This document shows positions 18,417 to 27,548 of a stretch of 44,883 bases of DNA, one piece after another (the stretch's first letter is position 1; the number at the start of each line of letters is the position of its first letter). The stretch is from assembly GCA_018814305.1 (NCBI GenBank), contig JAHJAA010000078.1:1-44883 (forward strand), read 5' to 3'. This DNA is from Pseudomonadota bacterium (lineage in GTDB: Bacteria; Desulfobacterota; Desulfobulbia; Desulfobulbales; JAGXFP01). The notes under the pieces are model-generated. The model did not search any database, was not told the DNA's origin, and worked only from the letters and a program-made list of their open reading frames with translations. Position numbers and translations under genes: made by a program.

Positions 18417-20057
18417 ATGGCGTTCCAATTAGTGCGTGATTTGAGTGTTCGATGGCGATTGCTGGGGTTTATATTTTTTATGCTGCTGTTTATTGCTTTG
18501 GCCGGCACCGGTGGGCTAATTGGCATGCGTGACACCAAGGCCTCATTATCCGAGGTGTATAATAACCATGTGAAGCCTATGGAAGAGCTGCGTCAACTCA
18601 ATGAAATTATTAAGTTTGATGTTGTGACAACGGTTGAGCGGGTTCTGTATGAGCAGATAACCATGAACGTCGCTAATGATAAGGTGAGTTCCGCGTATGA
18701 GAAAATTGATCAAATAATCGATCAGCTCCTCGCCGAAAACAAAAACAATATTGGTGGGGGCGCTGATTGGCTCGCACCCGGGCGGACCAAGATAACTGAG
18801 GCCAGGGTTGTTGTGCAGGAAGTGATTAATGCCCTGGGCAAGAAAGATGTCGACCTGATTGATACCCTGTTTGCCAAGCGGTTGGAACTATTTCAGGATG
18901 AATTCGGCGCGGTGGTCAACACCCTGATAATCGGCAGGATTTCAGCGGTAAAGGGTGAATATGATAAGGCGGAAAAAAGATACCGAACGTCCCAGGTTGC
19001 GTTTACCATCACCATTGTGCTTGGGGTTTGTGTCGGGCTTATTATCGGTTTTCTGCTTATGAAAAGTATTAATGATCCCTTGGTTAAAATTAGAAAGGGC
19101 CTTAATATTTTGAAGGAGGGTGATCTTACCTATAAACTTCCTGACAGTTCGCAAAATGAATTCGGCGAGTTGATTGAAGGCTTTAACCAGATGGCCGCTT
19201 ACCTTGAAAATCTGATCTCTCAGATCCAGCATGCCGGTATCCAGGTAACCAGCTCGATAACCGAGATCGCCGCCAGTACCCGTCAGCAGGAGGCGACACT
19301 AACCGAACACGCTGCCACTACCAGTGAAATAGCGGCTTCCACTAACGAGATTGCCGCTACCTCGGCAAATTTGATGGTTACAATGAGAAAGGTCAACAGT
19401 TTAACGGCGAATGCTGCCGCCGCAGCCGAAGACGGTCATTCTGGTCTGGCTGATATCGATAAAACCATGGTAATGATGGAAGCTGCAACTGGGGCGATCG
19501 TCGGGAAATTGTCGGTGCTCAGTGAAAAAGCCGGCGATATTGCCGGGGTGGTCAAGACTATTAACAAGCTGGCTGACCAGACCAATCTTCTTTCGTTGAA
19601 CGCTGCGATTGAAGCAGAAAAAGCTGGTGAGTATGGCACCGGTTTTTCTGTAGTTGCGACAGAGATCCGCCGCCTGGCTGATCAGACGGCGGTGTCGACC
19701 TATGATATTGAGCAGATGGTGCAAGGGGTGCAATCTGCAGTTGCTGCGTCCGTCATGGGGATCGACAAGTTTGCCCGGGACGTTCACGATAGTGTTGAAA
19801 GCATCAGGGACGGTAGTGAAAGGATCGAGGGGGTAATCGAACAGGTGCAGGTGCTCAAACCCCAGGTCAAATCAATTAGTGAGGGAATAGAGGCTCAGGC
19901 GCTTGGGGCCAGACAGATCAGTGATGCGACCAGTCAGTTGAACAGCGCGGCTCAGCAGTCGGCAGAGTCTATCGGTCAGTCCAGCCTGACGATTGAACGA
20001 CTGCAGCAGGCTGCCAAGGGGTTGCAGAATGCGATCTCTCTATTCAAAGTGGCATAA
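18417..20057 (+). CDS. wspA: Wsp-type methyl-accepting chemotaxis protein
   Basis: A 546-aa membrane receptor that starts the chemosensory operon. TM1 is about 14-36 and the periplasmic four-helix-bundle sensor about 37-193. TM2 is about 194-216 ([19 protein letters not shown]), HAMP about 217-269, and the cytoplasmic signalling helices run to the C-terminus. The kinase-contact hairpin tip is [19 protein letters not shown] (382-400). No C-terminal pentapeptide tether for CheR/CheB is present. AGAGG precedes the ATG at 5-nt spacing. By analogy with WspA it probably senses envelope or surface-related stimuli and activates the hybrid CheA. It is first in a tight seven-gene operon. Confidence 0.88.
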   Translation: MAFQLVRDLSVRWRLLGFIFFMLLFIALAGTGGLIGMRDTKASLSEVYNNHVKPMEELRQLNEIIKFDVVTTVERVLYEQITMNVANDKVSSAYEKIDQIIDQLLAENKNNIGGGADWLAPGRTKITEARVVVQEVINALGKKDVDLIDTLFAKRLELFQDEFGAVVNTLIIGRISAVKGEYDKAEKRYRTSQVAFTITIVLGVCVGLIIGFLLMKSINDPLVKIRKGLNILKEGDLTYKLPDSSQNEFGELIEGFNQMAAYLENLISQIQHAGIQVTSSITEIAASTRQQEATLTEHAATTSEIAASTNEIAATSANLMVTMRKVNSLTANAAAAAEDGHSGLADIDKTMVMMEAATGAIVGKLSVLSEKAGDIAGVVKTINKLADQTNLLSLNAAIEAEKAGEYGTGFSVVATEIRRLADQTAVSTYDIEQMVQGVQSAVAASVMGIDKFARDVHDSVESIRDGSERIEGVIEQVQVLKPQVKSISEGIEAQALGARQISDATSQLNSAAQQSAESIGQSSLTIERLQQAAKGLQNAISLFKVA

Positions 20058-20071
20058 GCGGCGTTTGAGAT

Positions 20072-20512
20072 ATGTTACTCTTGCTGTTTGAAACAAAAGA
20101 TGGTCGCTATGCCTTGGATTCGAAATATATAGTAGAGATAATCCCTCTCCTTAACACGAAAAGAATCCCTGCCGCACCGGCATTTGTCAAGGGCATGCTC
20201 AATTACCATGGGATGCCGGTGCCGGTTTTCGACTTTTGCGCGCTGGAGGGTGAGGGCGCAAGCCGGCCTTTTTACAGTACCCGGATCATCCTGTTGAATT
20301 ATCCCATCGATGGCGGGGTGAAAATGGTCGGCATCATAGCTGAACGGGCAACCGATGTTATCAAGTGCAGCGAGTCTGATATCAGATCCTCAGGAATCTT
20401 GCTTGAAAAGGGTTGGGGGGCAGTCAGGGGGGAATACGATCAGGAAGAAATAGTCCAGTTGTTCGATGTCAAACAGGTGATCCCCGAAGATGTAGTGCGG
20501 GAACTTTTTTAA
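20072..20512 (+). CDS. wspB: CheW-like coupling protein (WspB position)
   Basis: A 146-aa single CheW domain, beginning LLLFETKDGRYALDSKYIVE and containing FVKGMLNYHGMPVPVFD, the typical CheW strand pattern. It would link the receptor to the CheA kinase in signalling arrays. It follows the MCP by 14 bp. Its position as the first of two CheW genes, before a CheR, matches the wspB slot of Pseudomonas-type Wsp operons. Assignment of the wsp name rests on gene order and domain content, not on measured similarity. Confidence 0.83.
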   Translation: MLLLLFETKDGRYALDSKYIVEIIPLLNTKRIPAAPAFVKGMLNYHGMPVPVFDFCALEGEGASRPFYSTRIILLNYPIDGGVKMVGIIAERATDVIKCSESDIRSSGILLEKGWGAVRGEYDQEEIVQLFDVKQVIPEDVVRELF

Positions 20513-20537
20513 CAAGGTTCAGGTTTGTGGTAAATGT

Positions 20538-21788
20538 GTGCTCATGGATGTAGTTACACGGAAAATAGCGGATCTTATTGAACGTTCAATAGGTTTGACC
20601 GTAGCTTCGATGGGGGCTGCAACCTTAAAGAGGGCGGTGAATAATCGGAAGAGGGCCCTGGATATAACCGATGATGAGGCGTATCTGCAGAAAATTACGG
20701 TTTCATTTATGGAACTGCGGAATCTGGTTGAAGAAGTCGTTATCCCCGAAACCTGGTTTTTCCGTGATCAGGAGCCCTTCAATTATCTGGCCGAATATAT
20801 TCATAAGTCTCCAAAGGATTGCTCAGTCGATATCTTTCGTATTCTCAGCTTGCCATGTTCGACCGGAGAAGAACCTTATTCCATTGCCATGACCTTACTG
20901 CAGGCCGGGCTGAAATCGACCAGCTTTTTTATTGACGCAGTTGATGTCAGCAGCCGTTCCCTGGCGGTGGCCACCACTGGTGTTTATGGGCAAAACTCTT
21001 TTCGGACCAAGGATTTACAATTCAGGGATAATTTTTTTCACAAAACCGAGAAAGGATACTCGTTGAATCCTCTGGTTCGCGGGAAAGTCCGCTTTGTCAG
21101 GGGAAATATATTAGAACCAGGTTTTCTTGACGGCATGGGGCGTTATGATGTCGTTTTTTGCCGCAATCTTTTGATATATTTCGACAAGGTCGCCCAGGCG
21201 CAGGTAATTAATAGTTTGTATGAACTCTTGGTGGCGGACGGGATTTTGTTTAGTGGCCATTCCGAGGCTGGACTTTTTCTGGGCGGCAGGTTTGCGCCTA
21301 TTTCTCATTCACGGGCCTTTGCCTTTCGTAAAAAAGAACGGGAAGAAGATTTCCTGGCAACAGGGCCTGGTAAAGGTAAGTTCTTTAGAACGACAACCAC
21401 ATCCGATCTAAAAACTGCGCCATTTTTCAGGCGCGAAAGCCACGGATCGGCAAGTACACTTTTTGCCCCGAAACCGAAAGAATTGGATGAGTTTGCGAAT
21501 GCTCAGAAGATGGCGGATGCCGGAAATCTGGATGATGCCACCCGGCTCTGTGAAAAATGTCTGCGCCAGTCCGGTCCATCGGCGAAGTGGTACCACCTCC
21601 TTGGGGTTATTCATGACAGTCAGGGGCGTGCGGATGAGGCCTTAAAATTTTTTCGCAAGGCAGTTTATCTTGATCCGAGTAATGCCGAGAGTTTGATCCA
21701 ATTATCATTATTGGCCGAGCGCGCCGGCAATATCGATAGCGCCGAAAATTACAAACAACGGGCCCGAAGAATCCAGGAGAAAGGGTAA
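20538..21788 (+). CDS. wspC: CheR methyltransferase with C-terminal TPR (WspC)
   Basis: 416 aa. An N-terminal CheR helical domain is followed by the SAM-dependent methyltransferase core: EPFNYLAEYI, then LSLPCSTGEEPYSIAM (SAM binding) and YDVVFCRNLLIYFD. A linker (about 275-320) leads to TPR units (KWYHLLGVIHDSQGRADEA and following). CheR-TPR is the distinctive WspC architecture. It methylates receptor glutamates, presumably on the operon's MCP, resetting sensitivity. The GTG at 20538 is followed by an in-frame ATG at 20544; either could be used, and the SD evidence is weak. Confidence 0.9.
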   Translation: MLMDVVTRKIADLIERSIGLTVASMGAATLKRAVNNRKRALDITDDEAYLQKITVSFMELRNLVEEVVIPETWFFRDQEPFNYLAEYIHKSPKDCSVDIFRILSLPCSTGEEPYSIAMTLLQAGLKSTSFFIDAVDVSSRSLAVATTGVYGQNSFRTKDLQFRDNFFHKTEKGYSLNPLVRGKVRFVRGNILEPGFLDGMGRYDVVFCRNLLIYFDKVAQAQVINSLYELLVADGILFSGHSEAGLFLGGRFAPISHSRAFAFRKKEREEDFLATGPGKGKFFRTTTTSDLKTAPFFRRESHGSASTLFAPKPKELDEFANAQKMADAGNLDDATRLCEKCLRQSGPSAKWYHLLGVIHDSQGRADEALKFFRKAVYLDPSNAESLIQLSLLAERAGNIDSAENYKQRARRIQEKG

Positions 21789-21793
21789 AAGCA

Positions 21794-22489
21794 GTGGTGG
21801 AAAAAAGGATGCCGGAGAAACCGATAGCCATTGATGACTGCTGGAACAGGATCGGAGTATGGAGTGAGGCTGAAGAGCGTTGTCCCGAACTCAACAGGAT
21901 GATCCATTGCCGAAATTGTCCGGTGTATGCCGATGTTGGTCGGCAATTGCTTAACCGAAAAGCCTTGCCGGAATACATCAAGGAGAGCACCGCTATTTTT
22001 GCCAGGGCAAAGGCAGAAAAACAGGAAAAAATCAAATCTGTGTTTGTTTTTCGGGCCGGTGGCGAATGGCTGGCCTTGCCATCTGTATTGATTCAGGAAG
22101 TTGTCGATATGGGGATTATTCACAGTCTCCCCCATCGGAACAGTAAGGTGTTGCGGGGGGTTGTTAATATCCGGGGAAAACTTGAACTTTGTTTCTCGAT
22201 TGGGGCAATACTCGGTATTGAGCGTTTTGAGAAATCGAGGAGAGGGGAAGGGAAGTATGTCTCGCCCGCCAGGTTAGTGGTGGCGGACCGGCATGGTGAA
22301 CGGGTGGTCTTTCCGGTCAGCGAAATCCATGGCTACCTGCGTTATGGTGATAAGATGCTGCAGCCTTTGCCGATAACCGTCTCTGGTTCACGAGCCGCTT
22401 TTACCATTGGCATTCTTTGTGTAGAGGATTTTGATGTTGGTCTGCTTAACGACCAAGTGCTTTATGAAGCCTTGAAGAGGAATTTGTAA
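21794..22489 (+). CDS. wspD: CheW-domain protein with N-terminal cysteine motif (WspD)
   Basis: 231 aa. The first 60 residues carry DDCWNRIGVW and the HCRNCPVYADVGRQLL motif, which is typical of WspD proteins and may bind metal; a CheW domain follows (about 80-225: FRAGGEWLALPSVLIQEV, VLRGVVNIRGKLELCFS). It probably couples CheA to the receptor in parallel with WspB. The frame starts at GTG 21794, five bases after the cheR stop, with AAAGGG at suitable spacing; ATG 21809 is an alternative. Its TAA overlaps the ATG of the cheA gene by one base. Confidence 0.85.
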   Translation: MVEKRMPEKPIAIDDCWNRIGVWSEAEERCPELNRMIHCRNCPVYADVGRQLLNRKALPEYIKESTAIFARAKAEKQEKIKSVFVFRAGGEWLALPSVLIQEVVDMGIIHSLPHRNSKVLRGVVNIRGKLELCFSIGAILGIERFEKSRRGEGKYVSPARLVVADRHGERVVFPVSEIHGYLRYGDKMLQPLPITVSGSRAAFTIGILCVEDFDVGLLNDQVLYEALKRNL

Positions 22490-25431
22490 TGAGCGGTCAA
22501 GGCAAAGATTTAGCCTCCATGTCGATGATGGATCTGTTCCGCCAGGAGGTGGAAAATAATTGTGCCGTGATGTCGGCTAATCTCCTGGCCCTGGAAAAAG
22601 AACCGGCTAATCAGGAGGTGTTGGCGGAACTTATGCGGGCCGCCCATTCTCTTAAGGGCGCTGGCCGGATCATGGATCTCAAGGTAATCGTCGGTCTGAC
22701 CCATGCCATGGAAGATCTGTTTGTCTCTGCCCAAAATGAAAAAGTAAGTCTTGGTGCTGATAATATAGATCTATTGCTCAAGGGGGTTGATAAGCTTGGT
22801 GGCATAATAAATATTACGGATGAAGAGATTGAAAGCTGGCTTGCGGGACAAGAGCCGGAGATGGAGGAACTTCAGAAGAGTTATATCGCTCTGGCAGCCG
22901 GTGAGGTTGCGGTAAAGGAGCCGGTTGCCCGAAATGAACAGTCTGTCGAACAGCCAGGAGAAACGCTTCCGGGTAAAGAGGAGGATGGGGAAGAAGTACC
23001 CGATGAGGCAGTTCATGAAGACCCTGTGGCAAAATCAAACCGTAAGGCCGCTAAAGGCCGGGTGAAAAAGGTATTTTCCAACGATTTGAGCTCCATGTCA
23101 ATGATGGATCTATTTCGGCAGGAGGCAGAAATTCATTGCGCCACCCTGACAGACAACCTTTTGGCATTGGATAAGGATGCCGGTGATTCTGAGGCTCTGG
23201 CGGCACTTATGCGGGCGGCACATTCCATAAAAGGTGCAGCCCGGATCATCGACCTCCATATTGTTGTGGGCCTGGCGCATGGTATGGAGGATGTTTTCGT
23301 CGCCGCCCAGGATGGCGAGATCGTTCTCGATCAGGATCAGGTGGATCTGTTGTTGAATGCCACGGATATGTTTACTGATATTGCTGATCAGAATGACAGT
23401 GAGCTTGAGGCCTGGTTTGCTGAATTTACCAAACCGATAAAGGATCTTGAGAACAAATTCAAGAAATTAGCCGCAGGGCGCAAGGTGACCACCTCTCCAA
23501 AACAGTCGGGGCGTTCTCAGCCGCCGGTTGCCGCCCGGTCGAAACCCGTAAAAACGGTAAAAGAGAAAGAATTAAAAGAGATTCCAAACCAGACAAAGAA
23601 GCCGCCCGCGACTGAGTTGGTGAACGAACCAAAGCCCGCGAAGGAGGAAGAGGTTGGCAAGCTGGCGGACAGGTTCTTACGGGTAACGGCTGAGGGTATG
23701 AACCGCCTCATGGGTTTTGCCGGAGAAGTACAGGTAGAGGCCCGCTGGTTGCCGTCTTTTACCCGGAAGATCCAACTCCTCAAACATCGGCAGGACGATA
23801 TTCACCGCCTGCTGGACATCTTCAAGGGAAACATCGGGGCGGGAACCTCTGAAGAGTTGAGTCGTAGTAGTTTGAAAAATCTGATCGCCAAAATGGATTT
23901 GTGCCGCAACCTTGGTAACGAAATCCTGGCCGAGGCTGAGGATCATTCGCGGCGGGCCACCGAGATTTCCCACCGCCTCTACCAGGAGGTTCTTGCCAAC
24001 CGGATGCGTCCCTTTGGTGACGGAACCATAGCCTTTCCCCGAATGGTCAGGGATATTGCCCGGGAACTGGGGAAAAAGGTTGAATTTGAAATTCTTGGCG
24101 CGGAAACTCTGGTGGACAGGGATATTCTCGAAAAGATTGAAGCCCCACTTAATCATCTTATCAGAAACGCCCTTGATCATGGCGTGGAACTACCGGAGAA
24201 GCGGATTGAGGCCGGCAAGTCGGAAACGGGAATCATCAGGCTCCAAGCCCGGCATAGCGCCGGTCTGCTGAATATTGTGGTCAGTGATGACGGGCCAGGC
24301 ATTGATATTGAAAAATTACGACGGACGGTTGTCAGCAAAAGGTTGATCAGCGAAGATGTGGCCAAGCAATTGCGGAAGACGGAGCTGCTCGAGTTTATCT
24401 TTCTGCCTAATTTCAGTACCCGTGATTCGGTAAGTAAGGTCTCCGGGCGCGGGGTGGGCATGGATGTGGTTCATAGAGCCGTTCATGAGGTGCGTGGGGT
24501 AATTCGCACCAACACTGAACTTGGGGTAGGCACTTCCTTTGAGTTACAGTTGCCTATTACCCTCTCGGTTATGCGAACCCTGCTGGTTGAGATCAGTGAT
24601 GAGGTTTATGCCTTCCCCCTGGTTGCCATAGATAATGTCGTCAGTCTCCAGGAAGAAGTTAAGGAGGTGGAGGGCCGGCAATATATAAATTTTAACAACG
24701 AACGAATCGGGTTGGTTTTTGCCAGTCAGGTTCTGGAAAAAGAGGCCCGCAAAATTCCACAGGATGACGAGGAACTGCTCATTGTCATTATTAGTGATCT
24801 GTACAATCGTTACGGGTTGATTGTTGACAAGTTTCTGGGAATTCATGATCTGGTTATTCAGCCGCTGGATCGAAGGTTGAAGAAAGTCCAGGATATCAAT
24901 GCAGTGGCGATTCTTGAAGATGGTACCCCCGTCCTGATTGTTGATGTGGAAGATATGGTTCGTTCCATCAATGCCTTGATTTCAGGTAACCGGCTGCGGC
25001 GGATCGATACCGATGATCTGCAGTCTGAGCGAACCTTCAAAAGGATCCTGGTGGTCGATGATTCTATTACCGTGCGTGAGGTTGAGCGCAAGATGCTCGC
25101 AAACAAGGGGTACGATGTCAAGACTGCAGTTGACGGGTTGGATGGCTGGAATATCTTGCGCAGTGAAGAATTCGATCTGGTGGTCTCCGATGTGGATATG
25201 CCGCGGATGGACGGGATTGAGTTTATAAGCCAGATCAGGCGGGATTCAAGGTATGAATCGATGCCGGTGATCATTGTTTCGTACAAGGATCGGGAGGAAG
25301 ACCGTAATCGTGGTCTTGAAGCCGGTGCCGATTATTATCTGACCAAGGGAAGTTTTCAGGATGAGACCCTGGTTAGAACTGTTGAAGAGCTGATCGGTGC
25401 TCCGCAAAAGAAAGAACTTAACAGGTTATAA
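22489..25431 (+). CDS. wspE: hybrid CheA histidine kinase with two tandem Hpt domains (WspE)
   Basis: A 980-aa kinase. Hpt1 (about 8-115) has the phospho-acceptor H53 in AAHSLKGAGRI and Hpt2 (about 200-310) has H245 in AAHSIKGAARI; both begin SMSMMDLFRQE. A Lys/Pro/Glu-rich linker (about 330-390) leads to the dimerisation region, then the HATPase (N box HLIRNALDHG 556-565, G1 DDGPGI 600-605, G2 GRGVGMDV 653-660). A CheW-like P5 domain (about 695-830) precedes a receiver domain (acid pair D857-D858, phospho-acceptor D901 in VVSDVDMP, K953). WspE kinases normally have one Hpt, so the duplication is unusual. It probably phosphorylates WspR and WspF. Confidence 0.92.
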   Translation: MSGQGKDLASMSMMDLFRQEVENNCAVMSANLLALEKEPANQEVLAELMRAAHSLKGAGRIMDLKVIVGLTHAMEDLFVSAQNEKVSLGADNIDLLLKGVDKLGGIINITDEEIESWLAGQEPEMEELQKSYIALAAGEVAVKEPVARNEQSVEQPGETLPGKEEDGEEVPDEAVHEDPVAKSNRKAAKGRVKKVFSNDLSSMSMMDLFRQEAEIHCATLTDNLLALDKDAGDSEALAALMRAAHSIKGAARIIDLHIVVGLAHGMEDVFVAAQDGEIVLDQDQVDLLLNATDMFTDIADQNDSELEAWFAEFTKPIKDLENKFKKLAAGRKVTTSPKQSGRSQPPVAARSKPVKTVKEKELKEIPNQTKKPPATELVNEPKPAKEEEVGKLADRFLRVTAEGMNRLMGFAGEVQVEARWLPSFTRKIQLLKHRQDDIHRLLDIFKGNIGAGTSEELSRSSLKNLIAKMDLCRNLGNEILAEAEDHSRRATEISHRLYQEVLANRMRPFGDGTIAFPRMVRDIARELGKKVEFEILGAETLVDRDILEKIEAPLNHLIRNALDHGVELPEKRIEAGKSETGIIRLQARHSAGLLNIVVSDDGPGIDIEKLRRTVVSKRLISEDVAKQLRKTELLEFIFLPNFSTRDSVSKVSGRGVGMDVVHRAVHEVRGVIRTNTELGVGTSFELQLPITLSVMRTLLVEISDEVYAFPLVAIDNVVSLQEEVKEVEGRQYINFNNERIGLVFASQVLEKEARKIPQDDEELLIVIISDLYNRYGLIVDKFLGIHDLVIQPLDRRLKKVQDINAVAILEDGTPVLIVDVEDMVRSINALISGNRLRRIDTDDLQSERTFKRILVVDDSITVREVERKMLANKGYDVKTAVDGLDGWNILRSEEFDLVVSDVDMPRMDGIEFISQIRRDSRYESMPVIIVSYKDREEDRNRGLEAGADYYLTKGSFQDETLVRTVEELIGAPQKKELNRL

Positions 25432-25452
25432 GATGTTCACGGCGAGGTACAT

Positions 25453-26487
25453 GTGAAAATTGGTATAGTCAACGATATGCCCATGGCGTTGGAAACTCTG
25501 CGCCGGCTGGTGACAAATGACGACAGACATGAAGTGGTCTGGACGGCTGAAAATGGCAGAGTCGCTGTTGAAAAATGTGCGGCGAAAGTTCCCGACCTTG
25601 TCTTGATGGACTTGATCATGCCGGTGATGGGTGGCGTCGAGTCAACTCGCCGCATTATGGAGTTGAGTCCTTGCCCGATCCTGATTGTAACGGCCAGCGT
25701 CAGTGGTAATTCCGCCAAGGTATTTGAGGCCATGGGGGCTGGTGCCCTTGATGTTGTGGCGACTCCGGTCTTTGCTGCCAAGAATGCCAGTGGCCATGAA
25801 CTGTTGCAGAAGATTGAACGGATAGGGGTGCTCATCGGACTTAAGGAGAGGCGTCTTGACGGGGCTACTGCTAAACCGAAGCAGGTTAAGGTGCAGCATC
25901 AGGATGGGCAATGCCTTGTTGTTATTGGTTGCTCAACCGGAGGCCCCCAGGCGTTGCTGGAGATAATGGGAGTTTTGCCCCGTAATTTTCCCGGTTCGGT
26001 TGTTGTCGTGCAACATATGGACGAGCAGTTTACCCCTGGACTTGCCGATTGGTTGAACCGCCAGCTTGAACTTGAGGTTCGGATCATGAGAGAAGGTGAC
26101 CGTCCGCAGCCTGGAGTTGTGTTGATTCCTTCCACCAACCATCACATGATCATGCATCCCAATAAAAGTTTAGGATATTCAGAGGAACCAAAAAGTAATT
26201 TTTATCATCCATCGGCAGATGTGTTTTTTAAGAGTGTGGCTCGGTCTTGGCGGGGGGGATGCATCGCAATGCTCCTGACCGGCATGGGCAGGGATGGGGC
26301 AGAAGGGATGCTTAGTCTTTATAAGCAAGGACATTTGACCATTGCCCAGGACCAGAAGAGTTCAATCGTTTTCGGGATGCCCAAGGCGGCAATCGAACTA
26401 GGCGCCGCCCGGGAGATCTTGCCCCTGAATGCTATTGGTTTAAGATTAATGGGGGTATTGATGCCGGAGAGGGATAAGGGAAAATAG
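25453..26487 (+). CDS. wspF: CheB-type receptor methylesterase (WspF)
   Basis: 344 aa. An N-terminal receiver domain has phospho-acceptor D53 (LVLMDLIMPVMGG) and the CheB methylesterase domain has the catalytic triad S161 (GCSTGGPQ), H188 (VVQHMDEQF) and D280 (GMGRDGAEG). It removes methyl groups from the receptor when phosphorylated by CheA; loss of WspF is known to lock Wsp signalling on. The start is GTG 25453, because the overlapping ATG at 25451 runs straight into TGA; GAGG lies 5 nt upstream. It ends one base before the wspR start. Confidence 0.9.
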   Translation: MKIGIVNDMPMALETLRRLVTNDDRHEVVWTAENGRVAVEKCAAKVPDLVLMDLIMPVMGGVESTRRIMELSPCPILIVTASVSGNSAKVFEAMGAGALDVVATPVFAAKNASGHELLQKIERIGVLIGLKERRLDGATAKPKQVKVQHQDGQCLVVIGCSTGGPQALLEIMGVLPRNFPGSVVVVQHMDEQFTPGLADWLNRQLELEVRIMREGDRPQPGVVLIPSTNHHMIMHPNKSLGYSEEPKSNFYHPSADVFFKSVARSWRGGCIAMLLTGMGRDGAEGMLSLYKQGHLTIAQDQKSSIVFGMPKAAIELGAAREILPLNAIGLRLMGVLMPERDKGK

Positions 26488-26488
26488 T

Positions 26489-27514
26489 ATGGCAGAAAAC
26501 ATGAAAGAGGGGGGCGGCAAAGGCGGAGATCTGCATACCTTCCGGATCACTGTTTTGTTGGTTGATGATCAGGCGATGATTGCCGAGGCGGTGCGGAGGG
26601 CTCTGATAGAGGAAGACCTTGATTTTCATTACTGTCAGGACCCGACCGCAGCGGTAAAGATGGCCCTGGAACTTAAGCCGACCATCATTTTACAGGACTT
26701 GGTCATGCCGGAAATCGATGGGTTGACCATGGTCAAATTTTATCGGGCCAACCCCGCCCTTGCCCAGGTCCCGATTATTGTGCTTTCAACCAAGGAAGAT
26801 CCCGAGATAAAAGGTAAGGCCTTTGAATTTGGCGCCAATGATTACCTGGTAAAGCTCCCGGACAAGGTTGAGCTGATTGCTCGTATCCGTTATCATTCGA
26901 GGGCATATATCGCCCAGATGGAGCGAGATGAGGCCTTTCGCGCCCTGGAAAAAAGCCGGATGGAATTGGCTGAAGCAAACGAGATCCTCGAGAAACTTTC
27001 CTCTCTGGACGGCTTGACCGGGGTGGCGAACCGCCGAAGGTTTGATGAGATTATTAACCAGGAGTGGCAGCGCTCTGTTCGCCATTCAACGTCAATTTCC
27101 CTGATCATGATCGATATTGATTACTTCAAGTTGTACAACGACACCTATGGGCACCAAGGGGGCGATGAATGTCTGATCAGGGTAGCCAAGGCCCTTGAAA
27201 GGGCAGCGCGCAGGGAAACCGACACCGTTGCCCGCTACGGAGGTGAAGAATTTGGCGTTATTCTGCCCGAGACCGGGGCAAACGGGGCCTTTGCGGTGGC
27301 GGAGGCCCTGCGGGTCGCTATTGAAGCGGAGAACATTGCCCATGCAAGTTCGCAAGTCTGTGATCATGTAACGATCAGTGTTGGGGTTGCGACCTGGCTG
27401 CCGGAGAAGGGGTCACGCCAGGATCATTTGATTGCCATTACGGATGCGGCTTTGTACAAGTCCAAAGAGAATGGCCGTAACATGGTGACGAGCGCTGGGG
27501 TAAAAAGCGATTGA
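26489..27514 (+). CDS. wspR: response-regulator diguanylate cyclase (WspR)
   Basis: A 341-aa cytosolic protein with a receiver domain (phospho-acceptor D70 in ILQDLVMPEIDG), a helical linker (about 140-172) and a GGDEF domain. The active site is GGEEF (251-255). RETD at 242-245, five residues upstream, matches the RxxD inhibitory I-site, so the product c-di-GMP can probably inhibit it. The substrate is GTP. It closes the operon one base after wspF, the canonical output position. This indicates the chemosensory pathway controls c-di-GMP rather than flagellar switching. The gap to the convergent caspase gene is only 34 bp with no obvious terminator hairpin. Confidence 0.93.
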   Translation: MAENMKEGGGKGGDLHTFRITVLLVDDQAMIAEAVRRALIEEDLDFHYCQDPTAAVKMALELKPTIILQDLVMPEIDGLTMVKFYRANPALAQVPIIVLSTKEDPEIKGKAFEFGANDYLVKLPDKVELIARIRYHSRAYIAQMERDEAFRALEKSRMELAEANEILEKLSSLDGLTGVANRRRFDEIINQEWQRSVRHSTSISLIMIDIDYFKLYNDTYGHQGGDECLIRVAKALERAARRETDTVARYGGEEFGVILPETGANGAFAVAEALRVAIEAENIAHASSQVCDHVTISVGVATWLPEKGSRQDHLIAITDAALYKSKENGRNMVTSAGVKSD

Positions 27515-27548
27515 TTGGTATTGGGGATTATTTAGAAGATTCTTTTAT

